This document shows, piece by piece, positions 51,925 to 60,541 of a stretch of DNA of 64,000 bases. Each line of letters starts with the position of its first letter. Positions within the stretch are counted from its first letter, which is position 1. The notes under the pieces are model-generated. The model saw only the letters and a list, made by a program, of their open reading frames with translations. It searched no databases and was not told the origin of the DNA. This DNA comes from Bog-159 sp963707465 (GTDB taxonomy: Bacteria > Acidobacteriota > Terriglobia > Bryobacterales > Bryobacteraceae), in assembly GCA_963707465.1 (NCBI GenBank), contig CAVPQK010000024.1:248001-312000 (forward strand), written 5' to 3'. The translations under genes and the position numbers were made by a program.

Positions 51925-52959
51925 TCAAAGCCCTGAAGGATCGCCCGAAACAAACCCGTTGTAGCCCCACAAGAAGGCTTGCGTAGGAACCTGCACGTTC
52001 TGCGGCGTGTTCCCGTAGCTGTGGAGCCGGAAGGTTGTTTGGACCGCATCGACCTGGAGGTGCTGAACTAACATCCAGTGCAGATCCATCGAATCTCTTG
52101 GCTTCACCACCAACTGGATGTACTCGCCGGTATTGATTTTGCCGGAAGCCAGGCCTCCCAGTGTCACGCTCCCGAGGAGGAACACCGAACGTCCGTCTTG
52201 CAAGTCCTGAGCCAAATTGCGGAGATGATTCAGGCCGAGGACTTGGTCCTCTGTCGAGCGTTCGTGCATTGAGTGCGGTGTCAGCGCATTCAGGATGGAC
52301 ATCACCGTGGTCACGGGGAACCACGTTCTGTCCAGCACTACGGTGTAACCGGCTTGCTCCAGCCAACGAACCATCAGGCCCGGCTTGGTGAGGATGCGGA
52401 TGTTCTCCCAGAAACCGAAATGGCTGTCGGTGATGGCATTCGGCGAGTCACGCAGACTGGCCAGCAGGATGTAGTCGGCGCAATGGATCGCTGTCGGCAT
52501 CCGGCTGAGAACACCCGGACTGGGCCGCACCCGCTGGCTGAAGTACAGGCCCTCGCCGGTTTCAAACAGACTGACGCCATACTGGATGAAGCCGGCCCGA
52601 TTCTTCGCGGCGAAGTCCAGCATCGCCATGTTGGGACCGCATAGGTTCATGCCGTCGGCGGCCGTGCGGTTCTGCGAAACCAGCGATGGTTGACGGAGAC
52701 GGAGAGCCATTTCCAACGCGAACCAATGCCGGTCGATGTGGCTGAAGTGCGGCGAGCCCTGGCCATTGTTCAGACCCCGAATAACGGGGACGATCCCGCG
52801 CAGGTTGATGGGAAGCCGCGCCACGAGCAGATCCAAAAAACCGTCCACGGCGGCCTGCGTCGCCGAGTCGAACATGTGGGCCTGGTAGAGTTGGGTGGCG
52901 CTCTGGATAGGATCGGGAGCGCCGGTGTACAAGGGCCCTATCGCGTCAAACGATGGCAT
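51925..52959 (-). CDS. uncharacterised protein, possible papain-like fold
   Basis: A 344-aa protein without signal peptide or TM. A CGPN motif (C107) starts a helix (MNLCGPNMAMLDFAAKNRAG) and is followed by a second conserved block, CADYILLASLRDSPNAITDS, and by LTKPGLMVRWLEQAGYTVVL. This spacing matches a little-studied bacterial family with CGPA..F-L..RDP and LASLRDS blocks, in which the Cys could be the nucleophile of a papain-like fold; a His partner may be H318-H319-like residues near the end (SYGNTP, LQVDAV region), which I cannot fix. Long Pro/Asn-rich N-terminus. Effector-like or peptidase roles are guesses. Expressed convergently with nirA. Confidence 0.55.
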   Translation of the reverse strand: MPSFDAIGPLYTGAPDPIQSATQLYQAHMFDSATQAAVDGFLDLLVARLPINLRGIVPVIRGLNNGQGSPHFSHIDRHWFALEMALRLRQPSLVSQNRTAADGMNLCGPNMAMLDFAAKNRAGFIQYGVSLFETGEGLYFSQRVRPSPGVLSRMPTAIHCADYILLASLRDSPNAITDSHFGFWENIRILTKPGLMVRWLEQAGYTVVLDRTWFPVTTVMSILNALTPHSMHERSTEDQVLGLNHLRNLAQDLQDGRSVFLLGSVTLGGLASGKINTGEYIQLVVKPRDSMDLHWMLVQHLQVDAVQTTFRLHSYGNTPQNVQVPTQAFLWGYNGFVSGDPSGL

Positions 52960-53507
52960 GATAACGCGTCCTTCCCGGTGTGGCGATCAGGCTTGCTTCA
53001 GCGGCAGCCCGTATCGCCGCCCTATCAGCTACTCGACCGTTTGATGTTAGCACGTCGCGGCAACTGGACTGGTTTGCCAGCCCGTGCACATGTCCCAACG
53101 GAATGGTTGTGGCGCGGCGGGCTCTGGCGATGGCATTCTTGTGCCGAATTGTGCGCTTTTGTGCGGAGGTGTGCATTCATGGCTGTGCCCCGATTTTTGA
53201 ACGAACAAAGCCAATTTGCCATTTAGAATCAGATAGTTGACAATTTGGCTCTGACCTGAATCCCGGATTGATTCGCCTATTGTTCGCGGACCGGATGTCC
53301 AGAGCCTGGCCGCGCAAGGCGCCTGTTACAGGGACCTATTTCTTCCATTTGCGTAACATTGTGTAACATTCTGTTGCGTCCGCGCTGGACGGAACGGCTC
53401 TTACTACCCGATATGACGATAGCACGCCGGCTGCAGTCGTCCGATTTTGTAGTTGGCGTTGGGCGTTTGTTTTCAGTGGATCCGCGAAGCGCCGGGTTAT
53501 GTCATCG
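52960..53507. other. intergenic region, no gene seen
   Basis: Several short frames on both strands lack RBS, conserved motifs or coding character. The stretch around 53360-53430 contains GTAACATTGTGTAACATT, two direct copies of GTAACATT, and the region is less GC-rich than average near 53210-53380; it may carry the promoter of something now lost. Confidence 0.45.
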
Positions 53508-54290
53508 TCACAAGGATTGGCCCAGGCGCTTCTCAAGCTGTGTGCGATAGGTTCTGCTGACGCGGGAGCGGTGGCCGTCTTTCATAACGATCTCGAACTC
53601 GCCGTGAGATATCGGCTGAAGCTCCAGGATGCTGTCTATATTCACGATGGCGGATCGGTGAACGCGGATGAATCGCATGGGATCGAGATGGCCGGCCAAC
53701 TCGTGCAGCGCGGAGCGGTAGAGCAACTCTTTACCGGCGACGTGCAGATTCACATAGACTCCTGCGCCCTCGATCCAGTCGATGTCGGCCACCCGAACGA
53801 AGCGAGTGGTTCCACCGCCCTTCACTACCAGGCGATCGAGATAGCGGCGGGCCTCGGATCGCGCGGCCAGCATGCGCAACGCATTGCGGCCAAATTCGCG
53901 GATGAGGCGCTCAGCATGGCGAGTCTTGGCGCGGGCTAGCGCGGCCTCCCAACGCTCGTCGCTGAATGGCTTCAGCAGATAATCGAGTGCGTTGGCTTCG
54001 AAGGCGCGGATGGCGTGCTTATCGTAGGCAGTGACAAATACGGTGAGGGGCATCGCGGCCGCGCCGACAGTCTCAATCACCTGGAGGCCGTCCAGTTCCG
54101 GCATCTGCACATCCAGGAAGACGAGATCGAGGGCCTCGCGTGCGATAATCTCGACGGCCGCTTTTCCGTGGGCCGCTTCCAGGATGCATCCCACCTGCGG
54201 ATCGTTCCGGAGTAGATCCACCAAGCGCTGCCGCGCAGGCGCCTCATCATCCACCACCAGGACGCGCAATCGTTCAGCGGGTGGCGGCAT
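53508..54290 (-). CDS. LytTR-family response regulator
   Basis: I chose the ATG at 54290 (MPPPAERLRVLVVDDEAPAR). The 260-aa protein has a receiver domain (VLVVDDEAPARQRL, LVFLDVQMPELDGLQV with the phospho-acceptor Asp near residue 57, VFVTAYDKHAIRAFEANALD, YLLKPF) and a LytTR DNA-binding domain (FVRVADIDWIEGAGVYVNLH, DPMRFIRVHRSAIVNIDSIL, RSRVSRTYR). It overlaps the 3' end of the partner kinase gene by 17 bp, the usual coupling of LytS/LytTR pairs. With the kinase broken, its activating input is uncertain. Confidence 0.93.
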   Translation of the reverse strand: MPPPAERLRVLVVDDEAPARQRLVDLLRNDPQVGCILEAAHGKAAVEIIAREALDLVFLDVQMPELDGLQVIETVGAAAMPLTVFVTAYDKHAIRAFEANALDYLLKPFSDERWEAALARAKTRHAERLIREFGRNALRMLAARSEARRYLDRLVVKGGGTTRFVRVADIDWIEGAGVYVNLHVAGKELLYRSALHELAGHLDPMRFIRVHRSAIVNIDSILELQPISHGEFEIVMKDGHRSRVSRTYRTQLEKRLGQSL

Positions 54291-55005
54291 GGCCGGCCTC
54301 TTCCGCGAATCGTAACGGCAATGAAATCTCGACCTCTGTTCCCCCTCCCTCACGCGCCCTCACCGAGAATCGGCTGTTCCCGTTCGGATGAAGACCCAGG
54401 ATGCGCTCGCGCGTAGCGGAAAGTCCCGTACCGGAGGACTCTTCGAGCGCCCACCCGGGAGGCAATCCAACGCCGTCATCCAAGACACGGATCTTCGCCT
54501 GGTTGCGGTCGCGCTCGGCGGTTACCGTGACGGTGCCGCCCGAGGCGCGCTCGGAGATGCCGTGACGAATGGCATTCTCCACGAGCGGCTGCACGATGAG
54601 CGAGGGCACGAGCGCGTACTTCACCTCGGGTGCGATCCGTATTTCAATGCGCAGATTCTCAGCGAAACGAATCTTCTGGATGGCAATGTAATGATCGAGA
54701 AAAGCAAGCTCTTCGGCCAACGGGATCTCCTGCCGGTCGCGGGCGTCGAGGGACAAGCGAAGCAGATCGCCCAAGTGCCCGATCATGGTGCGCGCCAGCC
54801 TGGGATCGCGCTCCACCTGCGACGAGATGGTGTTGAGCGCATTGAAGAGGAAATGCGGGTCCAGCTGCATGCGCAGCGCATTCAGGCGCGCCTCTGAAAA
54901 GCTGCGCCCCAAACGCTCCAGCCGCAGTTCGCTGCCAAGATAATGCTGGTAGTATTGCGCGGTCTGAAGCACGCCGAAGATGACCCAATAGACCAGCCAG
55001 TTCCA
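54274..55005 (-). pseudogene. LytS-type histidine kinase lacking its N-terminal membrane domain
   Basis: The frame contains one remaining TM (WNWLVYWVIFGVLQTAQYYQ), the His_kinase domain LRMQLDPHFLFNALNTISSQ with the phospho-accepting His, and the HATPase_c domain with LIVQPLVENAIRHGISERAS (N box) and IRVLDDGVGLPPGW / GTGLSATRERIL (G boxes). Upstream, the reading frame continues only 12 codons (MTHSGGRTAGR) of unrelated sequence. The missing N-terminal TM segments are found in reverse orientation on the plus strand immediately next to it (55003-55150). The catalytic half could be produced from an internal start but would lack its sensor. Confidence 0.88.
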
Positions 55006-55150
55006 CGCTCGGCCTGCTGTTCGCCCTCCCGAGTGTGTCATCCGGCAACTGGAGAAGCATGCTCATTGCGTCTTTGGCCCAGTGGTGGTCCTGGGGCCTG
55101 GTCACGCCTCTCATTTACTGGATCGATCGGCGTCTCCCATTCAAAGAGGA
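55003..55150 (+). pseudogene. inverted N-terminal fragment of the LytS-type kinase
   Basis: On the plus strand, codons from ~55008 read LGLLFALPSVSSGNWRS and, after an ATG at 55059, MLIASLAQWWSWGLVTPLIY then WIDRRLPFKEDQ. This is the TM1-TM2 part of the same kinase family that is truncated on the minus strand just to the left. The fragment ends at ~55150 against the 3' end of the secreted-protein gene. Roughly 55 codons between RRLPF and the remaining WLVYW segment, and the first ~10 codons, are missing. Confidence 0.8.
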
Positions 55151-55559
55151 CCAGGTACACGAGGTGAACTGTCTTCCCATTGTCCGGCAAATAAGTGAAA
55201 TCGTCGTGTAGCGTGTTGCCGTCTTTCGAGAGCGTCCAGATTCCCCTGATCTGCACTTTGCCGTCTTTCTTGCGCACGCCTCTCCACTCGTTCGGACTTA
55301 CGATGGCGGTGGACATCGTCGTCCCGGAATTCCCCGGCTGGTCGGTTCCATCCGCGACGATCGTTTCGGGTGAGCCGCCGCCGAAGTCGAACGAATATTT
55401 GTTCCCTCCCAGGCTCGAGATCTTCATCTCATCCGTCAGCACACTCTTGGCCGGGTTCACCTTCCATTTGCCTAAGGAGGGATCGTCAACTGCCCATAAG
55501 GCACCCGCCGCCAGACAAACGATCGCGAGCGACGGGGAATTGCGCGATGGTATTCGCAT
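55151..55559 (-). CDS. small secreted beta-rich protein with altered C-terminus
   Basis: A 173-aa frame running to 55038, of which the first ~136 residues look native: signal peptide MRIPSRNSPSLAIVCLAAGA (cleavage near LWAVDD), then the lipocalin-like pattern PSLGKWKVNPAKSVLTDEMK, GGNKYSFDFGGGSPETIVAD, GTDQPGNSGTTMSTAIVSPN and WTLSKDGNTLHDDFTYLPDN. In relatives this strand is followed by a short ending; here from about 55150 the frame enters the inverted kinase fragment and continues with unrelated residues (FEWETPIDPVNERRDQ). The protein is thus C-terminally replaced. Function unknown. Confidence 0.7.
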
Positions 55560-55979
55560 GCCTGAATCCTAACCGCAGCCGCCGGCCCTGTCGTGCGAAA
55601 TGTTGTGGAACGGACAAGCGTGTTGCCAAGCGGCCTTCCTGTACGCCGGTTCGACAACGAAAGGCGCATCGGGCAGCGTCCAGGGCCCTTCGCCGGCGGG
55701 CGCGGCGCGACGCTTGGGCCTCAGTGCGCCGGCGATGAGCCGGACGCTCGCGCGACTACCACTGCTGTGTTATTAAAAATCAACGGGCGGTCACGCCAAA
55801 AGGGTCGAGAAGAGCAACGGGCGGTGCCTCGGGACCGTCTCTGGCGCTAGAAGCCAGCGGCAGGCGACCGCAAAAGTGCGGTCGCGGCAGGCAAAAGTGC
55901 CTGCGCCACGCCAGTTTCCCCTTGCACTTCGACAGGGAGATTTGCTATGCTCACCTGTAGAAGTGGAATGGGAAGGCCT
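55560..55979. other. intergenic region with a cluster of REP-like hairpins
   Basis: No gene supported. At the right end, three hairpins follow each other: CTGGC-GCTAGAA-GCCAG (55841-55857), GCGACCGC-AAAAGT-GCGGTCGC (55864-55885) and GCAGGC-AAAAGT-GCCTGC (55887-55904). The last two share the loop AAAAGT, so they are a repeated palindromic element. They sit ~75-140 bp upstream of the PadR start. Confidence 0.7.
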
Positions 55980-56309
55980 ATGAAGGAACGCATCGAACTG
56001 CCGCAAGGCACTTTGGATCTTTTGATTCTACGGACGCTGGCGCTCGAACCGCAGCACGGTTGGGGCATTTCGGAGCGGGTGCAGCAGATGTCGAGCGATG
56101 TGCTGCGCATTCAGCAGGGATCGCTGTATCCGGCGCTGCACCGGCTGGAGCGCCGCGGATGGATCAAAGCTCATTGGGGCACGTCGGACAACAACCGGCG
56201 CGCCAAATATTATGAACTGACCAAGGCCGGGCGCCGGCAGCTTGCCACGGAAAGAGCCTCGTGGCAAAAACTGACGGCCGCCGTGGCGCAAGTGCTGGAC
56301 CCTGCCTAG
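55980..56309 (+). CDS. PadR-family transcriptional regulator
   Basis: I chose ATG 55980 (MKERIELPQGTLDLLILRTL) with GGGAAGG just upstream; ATG 55947 would add 11 residues. The 109-aa protein is a winged-helix PadR: TLDLLILRTLALEPQHGWGI, SERVQQMSSDVLRIQQGSLY, PALHRLERRGWIKAHWGTSD, NNRRAKYYELTKAGRRQLAT. It ends 9 bp before the orphan permease gene, a pairing very common in acidobacteria, where PadR is presumed to control the permease. Confidence 0.93.
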   Translation: MKERIELPQGTLDLLILRTLALEPQHGWGISERVQQMSSDVLRIQQGSLYPALHRLERRGWIKAHWGTSDNNRRAKYYELTKAGRRQLATERASWQKLTAAVAQVLDPA

Positions 56310-56318
56310 GAGCCCGCG

Positions 56319-58964
56319 ATGCTGAAGGATTTGTTCTTTCGTCTGCGTTCCGTCTTCCGGCGAGAGGCCGTTGAATCCGAAATGGAAGAGGAGTTGCGGT
56401 TTCACGCCGAGCGGCAAGTGGAGAAGTATCTGAAGAAAGGAATGAGCCGGGACGAAGCCGAGCGGCGCGTGCGTCTGGACTTCGGGGGCCTGGAACAGGT
56501 GAAGGAGGAATGCCGGGACGCACGCGGCGTTTCGCTCCTGGAAACGATGGCACAGGATTTTCGTTACGGCTGGCGGACGCTGGTAAAGGCGCCCGGCTTT
56601 GCGGCCGCGGCGTTGTTCACGCTGGCGCTGGGGATCGGCGCCAACACCGCGATCTTTTCGGTGGTCTACGGCGTTCTGCTGCAGCCGCTGCCCTTTCGAG
56701 ACGCGGCGCGCCTGGTGCTGATGAATGAGACCACACCCCGGGTCGGCGATGTGAGCGTCTCCTATCCGAATTTTCAGGATTGGCGAGCGCAGAGCCACAC
56801 GTTTTCGGAAATGGCGGCGGTGAGCAACGTCGGTTTCAATATGACCGGCGTCAGTCAACCGGAGAACATCGGCGGTCTGGCCGTTTCACCGAACTTTCTT
56901 TCGATGGTGGGGGTGCGGCCAGTGATCGGGCGCGGCTTTACCCCTGAGGAGGAAAAGGCGGGCACGGCGCCAGTGGTGCTGCTAAGCTACGCGCTCTGGC
57001 AGTCGCATTTCGGCGGGGACCGCGGGGTGCTTGGACAGACGATCCGCCTGGACAGCCGCACCGTAACCATCGTGGGCGTGCTGCCGCCGGACTTTCGCTG
57101 GGTGGAAACAGGCGACGTGATGGAGCCGATGGGGGTTTGGGCCACGAACAACAGTAGTGTAGCGGAGCGGGAAGACCGCGGCGACCTGGCGGTAGTGGGA
57201 CGGTTGGCGCCGGGCGTACCGTTGGAGCAGGCCCGCGCGGAAATGGATGGCATTGCGGCACGCCTGGCGCGCGCTTATCCACTAGCCAATGACCAGTGCG
57301 GCGTCAAGCTGCAACCGCTGCGCGAGAGCTTCTCGGGCGACGCGCGCCCGGCCATCCTGGTGCTTCTGGGAGCCGCGATCTTTGTGCTTCTGGTGGCCTG
57401 CGCCAATGTGGCGAATCTGTTTCTGATGCGGGGCACCGTGCGGGCCAGAGAGATGGCCCTGCGCATCGCCATCGGGGCGAGCGGCGGCAGGATTGTACGG
57501 CAGATTCTGACGGAGAGCTTTCTGGTGGCGCTGCTGGGCGGGTTGGCGGGTGTAGGGCTGGCGATGGTAGGAATTCCGGCCATGGCCCGGTTGATTCCGG
57601 CGGACACGCTGGCCGGCGCGCGCGTGGGCATGAATGGCGCCGTCCTGCTGTTTTCGGCCGGTCTGGTGGTGCTGTCGGTGTTGGCTTTCGGGCTGGCTCC
57701 CGCGCTCCATTCCGCGCGCGGCAATGTGCACGCGGACTTGAAGGAGGGGAGCAAGGCTACCAGCGGAGGCGGGCGGAATCGTTGGCGCGGTTGGTTGGCC
57801 ACCAGCGAGATTGCACTGGCGCTGATTCTGCTGGTGGGCGCGGGGCTGATGATGAAGAGCCTGTATCGCCTGCTCGCGGTGGATTCCGGTTTCCGGCCCG
57901 AGCGGGTGCTGAAGATGGAGATGAGCCTGCGCACGGCGCAATACGAAAAAGGCCCGGCGGTGATCGGTTTCTGGCAGCAGGTGCTCGACGGCGTTCGCGC
58001 GTTGCCGGGCGTGGAATCGGCGGCCGCGGGAACGGATATTCCGCTCACAGGCGACCATTCGCGCACGGACATTACGGTGGAAGGGATGGCTTTGCCGAAA
58101 CCGGGCAGCTTCCCGCATCCCGACATACATACCGTCAGCCCGAACTACGAGAGGACGCTTGGTATTCGCCTGCTGCGGGGCCGGGGCTTCACGGATGCGG
58201 ACCGGGAGAACGCTCCGCAGGTGGCGATGGTCAATGCCACCGTCGCGCAGCGTCTTTTCCCCGGAACCGACCCGGTCGGAAAGCGGTTTATTTTCGGCCA
58301 CCTCGGAACGGGCCGCGTGCCGAAATGGGTCACGATTGTGGGGGTGCTGGCGGACACCAAAATGTACGGCCTCGCCAATCCCGCGCGGCTGGAGGTCTAC
58401 GTGCCGTTCCGCCAACAGGCGGCGAATGAAATGGCGCTGCTGGTGAAGTCGGGCATGGAACCGGCCGCGCTGGTTTCCGCGATTCGCGGGGTGGTGGTTT
58501 CGGTCGACCGAGAGCAACCCATATTTGGAATCGCCACGATGCAGGAAGTCGTGAACGTTTCGGTTTCCACGCGGCGGATCACGCTGATCCTGCTGGGGCT
58601 GTTCAGCGGCCTCGCGCTGGTGCTGGCAGCCATCGGAATCTACGGTGTGGTTTCCTATTCGGTAGCGCAACGGGCGAGAGAGATCGGGATCCGGATGGCG
58701 TTGGGAGCGCAGCGCCGCGACGTGCTACGGCTGGTGCTGGCGCAGGGCGGGAAGATTTCATTGGCGGGGATCACGATCGGGACTGCGGCTTCGGCCGGGC
58801 TCACCTGGTTGATGGCGAAGCTGCTGTACTCCGTGAGCGCGGTGGATCCGGCGACGTTCACGGCCGTCGCGGTCGTGCTGCCGGTCATTACCATGGTAGC
58901 GTCTTACATTCCGGCGCGACGGGCTTTGCGGGTAGATCCGCTGGTGGCGCTGCGGAATGAGTGA
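56319..58964 (+). CDS. orphan FtsX/MacB-like ABC permease with N-terminal helical domain
   Basis: An 881-aa permease of the acidobacterial orphan type. The N-terminal ~75 residues are the typical cytosolic helical domain (FRREAVESEMEEELRFHAER, QVEKYLKKGMSRDEAERRVR, LDFGGLEQVKEECRDARG). Then come two MacB_PCD-FtsX units: PGFAAAALFTLALGIGANTA (TM1), VLLGAAIFVLLVACANVANL (TM2), WLATSEIALALILLVGAGLM (TM5) and GLFSGLALVLAAIGIYGVVS near the C-terminus, closing with YSVAQRAREIGIRMALGAQR and SYIPARRALRVDPLVALRNE. No cognate ATPase is nearby. It follows padR closely and is probably controlled by it. Confidence 0.93.
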   Translation: MLKDLFFRLRSVFRREAVESEMEEELRFHAERQVEKYLKKGMSRDEAERRVRLDFGGLEQVKEECRDARGVSLLETMAQDFRYGWRTLVKAPGFAAAALFTLALGIGANTAIFSVVYGVLLQPLPFRDAARLVLMNETTPRVGDVSVSYPNFQDWRAQSHTFSEMAAVSNVGFNMTGVSQPENIGGLAVSPNFLSMVGVRPVIGRGFTPEEEKAGTAPVVLLSYALWQSHFGGDRGVLGQTIRLDSRTVTIVGVLPPDFRWVETGDVMEPMGVWATNNSSVAEREDRGDLAVVGRLAPGVPLEQARAEMDGIAARLARAYPLANDQCGVKLQPLRESFSGDARPAILVLLGAAIFVLLVACANVANLFLMRGTVRAREMALRIAIGASGGRIVRQILTESFLVALLGGLAGVGLAMVGIPAMARLIPADTLAGARVGMNGAVLLFSAGLVVLSVLAFGLAPALHSARGNVHADLKEGSKATSGGGRNRWRGWLATSEIALALILLVGAGLMMKSLYRLLAVDSGFRPERVLKMEMSLRTAQYEKGPAVIGFWQQVLDGVRALPGVESAAAGTDIPLTGDHSRTDITVEGMALPKPGSFPHPDIHTVSPNYERTLGIRLLRGRGFTDADRENAPQVAMVNATVAQRLFPGTDPVGKRFIFGHLGTGRVPKWVTIVGVLADTKMYGLANPARLEVYVPFRQQAANEMALLVKSGMEPAALVSAIRGVVVSVDREQPIFGIATMQEVVNVSVSTRRITLILLGLFSGLALVLAAIGIYGVVSYSVAQRAREIGIRMALGAQRRDVLRLVLAQGGKISLAGITIGTAASAGLTWLMAKLLYSVSAVDPATFTAVAVVLPVITMVASYIPARRALRVDPLVALRNE

Positions 58965-59159
58965 GGGAGAAGTCAGAGGTGGGGCGGATGTCGCGCCCAC
59001 TGCCCCGCAGGACCGCTACGAACGTACTGTTACCTGCAAAATCAGCCCCCAGGACTTTACAAGAGAGGCGCCCAGCAGTTAGCATCATTGAATCCGACGG
59101 ACCGTAAGGGAAGTCTTGGATAGGATGTTGCGGCCTCGAGAACGATGAGGGGGGAAATT

Positions 59160-60017
59160 ATGCTATCGAGATGTGCTGCGATTTGGGGAGGGTTGGTAAT
59201 GTTGAGCGCGGTGCCTGCTTTGGCGCAGCAACCTGCCGGGTCTGATTCAGCGGTGGGGACGGCGGCGTTTGTCCCGCGGCAGCATGGGCCGAGGATTGTG
59301 GCGCCCGGAACGCCTCCGCCGGTGTACGACCCGATCCGGAATGTCACGGTTTCTTACAACACGAGCTGGACCGGGTACGCGGTGACCGGTACGGAATTCA
59401 CATACGTGCAGGGCTCATGGATCGTGGCGGCCGTGGACTGCACGAAGACGCCGAAAACAGACTCGTCGGAGTGGGTGGGCATTGACGGCTGGTCGTCGAA
59501 TACGGTCGAGCAGATCGGGACGGATGCCGACTGTGACGGCGAGAATCCTTACTATTACGTGTGGTATGAGTTTTACCCCCTGAACACCATCGTGATCACG
59601 GACGTGTCGATTGCGGCGGGCGATAAATTTTCGGCGTCGGTGACGTACGAGGGCAGCAACGAATACCTGGTGGCGATCACAAACGAGACGACAGGGCAGG
59701 TCTTCAGCAAGGAAGTGGAGTTTACGGGGGCGGGCGGGAGCGGCGCGCCTCCGAGGAATTCAGCGGAATGGATTGAAGAGATGGACGGAAACGAACTGTC
59801 CGATTTCGGCGTAGATTCTTTCGGCACACTATATACGGGCAGCGGCACAGATGAAGCGACGGACTCCTTGATCTCGGGAGTGATCACCAATTTCGGCAGC
59901 GCGGTACAAGCATCGATTTCAACCAAGAAAGGAACGGGCCAGAGCAGGGTCACGTCGGTTCCGTCGGTACTGGCATCGGACGGGGCGAGCTTCACGGTGA
60001 CGTGGAAGTCGGAGTGA
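59160..60017 (+). CDS. G1-family (eqolisin-like) glutamic peptidase
   Basis: I chose ATG 59160 (GGGGGGAAA 4 bases upstream) over 59145. The 285-aa exported protein has a signal peptide (LSRCAAIWGGLVMLSAVPAL then AQQ), a short pro-region, and the eqolisin beta-sandwich: YNTSWTGYAVTGTEFTYVQG, SWIVAAVDCTKTPKTDSSEW, VGIDGWSSNTVEQIGTDADC with the catalytic-type Gln (Q118), YVWYEFYPLNTIVITDVSIA, and PRNSAEWIEEM with the catalytic-type Glu (E203). These two residues form the dyad of known fungal and bacterial G1 peptidases, which work at acid pH. Monocistronic. Activity is inferred from conserved motifs. Confidence 0.85.
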   Translation: MLSRCAAIWGGLVMLSAVPALAQQPAGSDSAVGTAAFVPRQHGPRIVAPGTPPPVYDPIRNVTVSYNTSWTGYAVTGTEFTYVQGSWIVAAVDCTKTPKTDSSEWVGIDGWSSNTVEQIGTDADCDGENPYYYVWYEFYPLNTIVITDVSIAAGDKFSASVTYEGSNEYLVAITNETTGQVFSKEVEFTGAGGSGAPPRNSAEWIEEMDGNELSDFGVDSFGTLYTGSGTDEATDSLISGVITNFGSAVQASISTKKGTGQSRVTSVPSVLASDGASFTVTWKSE

Positions 60018-60541
60018 AGCGGAGCAGCGGCCTCTCCCGCTGGAATAGCGCATCCCGATGCGCCGCTTGGGCGGATGCTTCAGTTCCGCCAGGAAGTCCG
60101 ACCGGGAGGCCTTGGCCCGGTAGCAGACGCGCTTTGGGTCTATTATTATGGTCTGCGGCAGACGTGTGCCGACGGGCCCTGGCCGTCGTTCCTGAATCTG
60201 GTTGGCACCGGCAACTCTGCCTGGGATTCTTTGGATAAGGCGCAACGGACCGTTGAACTTGAAGCGAAGGAAGGTAAGAGATTTGAGGTTTGGGTGACTG
60301 CCTTTGGTCAACTGAAAACGAATGCGCGGCTATCGCGTCTTGGGCCATGCGACAAGAAAGGCAGCAGGTATTGGGGGAGTCTCCTTACGACTACGGCAAC
60401 ATGTATCACGGGCCTGCTTGATCGATCCCAACGCCGCCCCAAAAAGGCTCCAATGAGACAGTCGATTGTCGTTCCGATGAGTGACGGCACGTCTCTCAGG
60501 GCTCAGTCTGGCGGATGGAACCCTGCCACAATGGGTAGCTA
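60018..60541. other. gap with no well-supported gene
   Basis: A plus-strand frame (60075-60542) includes GKRFEVWVTAFGQLKTNARL and LGPCDKKGSRYWG, which faintly recall the end of small secreted acidobacterial proteins, but it has no signal peptide or RBS and contains low-complexity stretches. I see no terminator with a T-run here. Treated as non-coding or a remnant. Confidence 0.4.
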
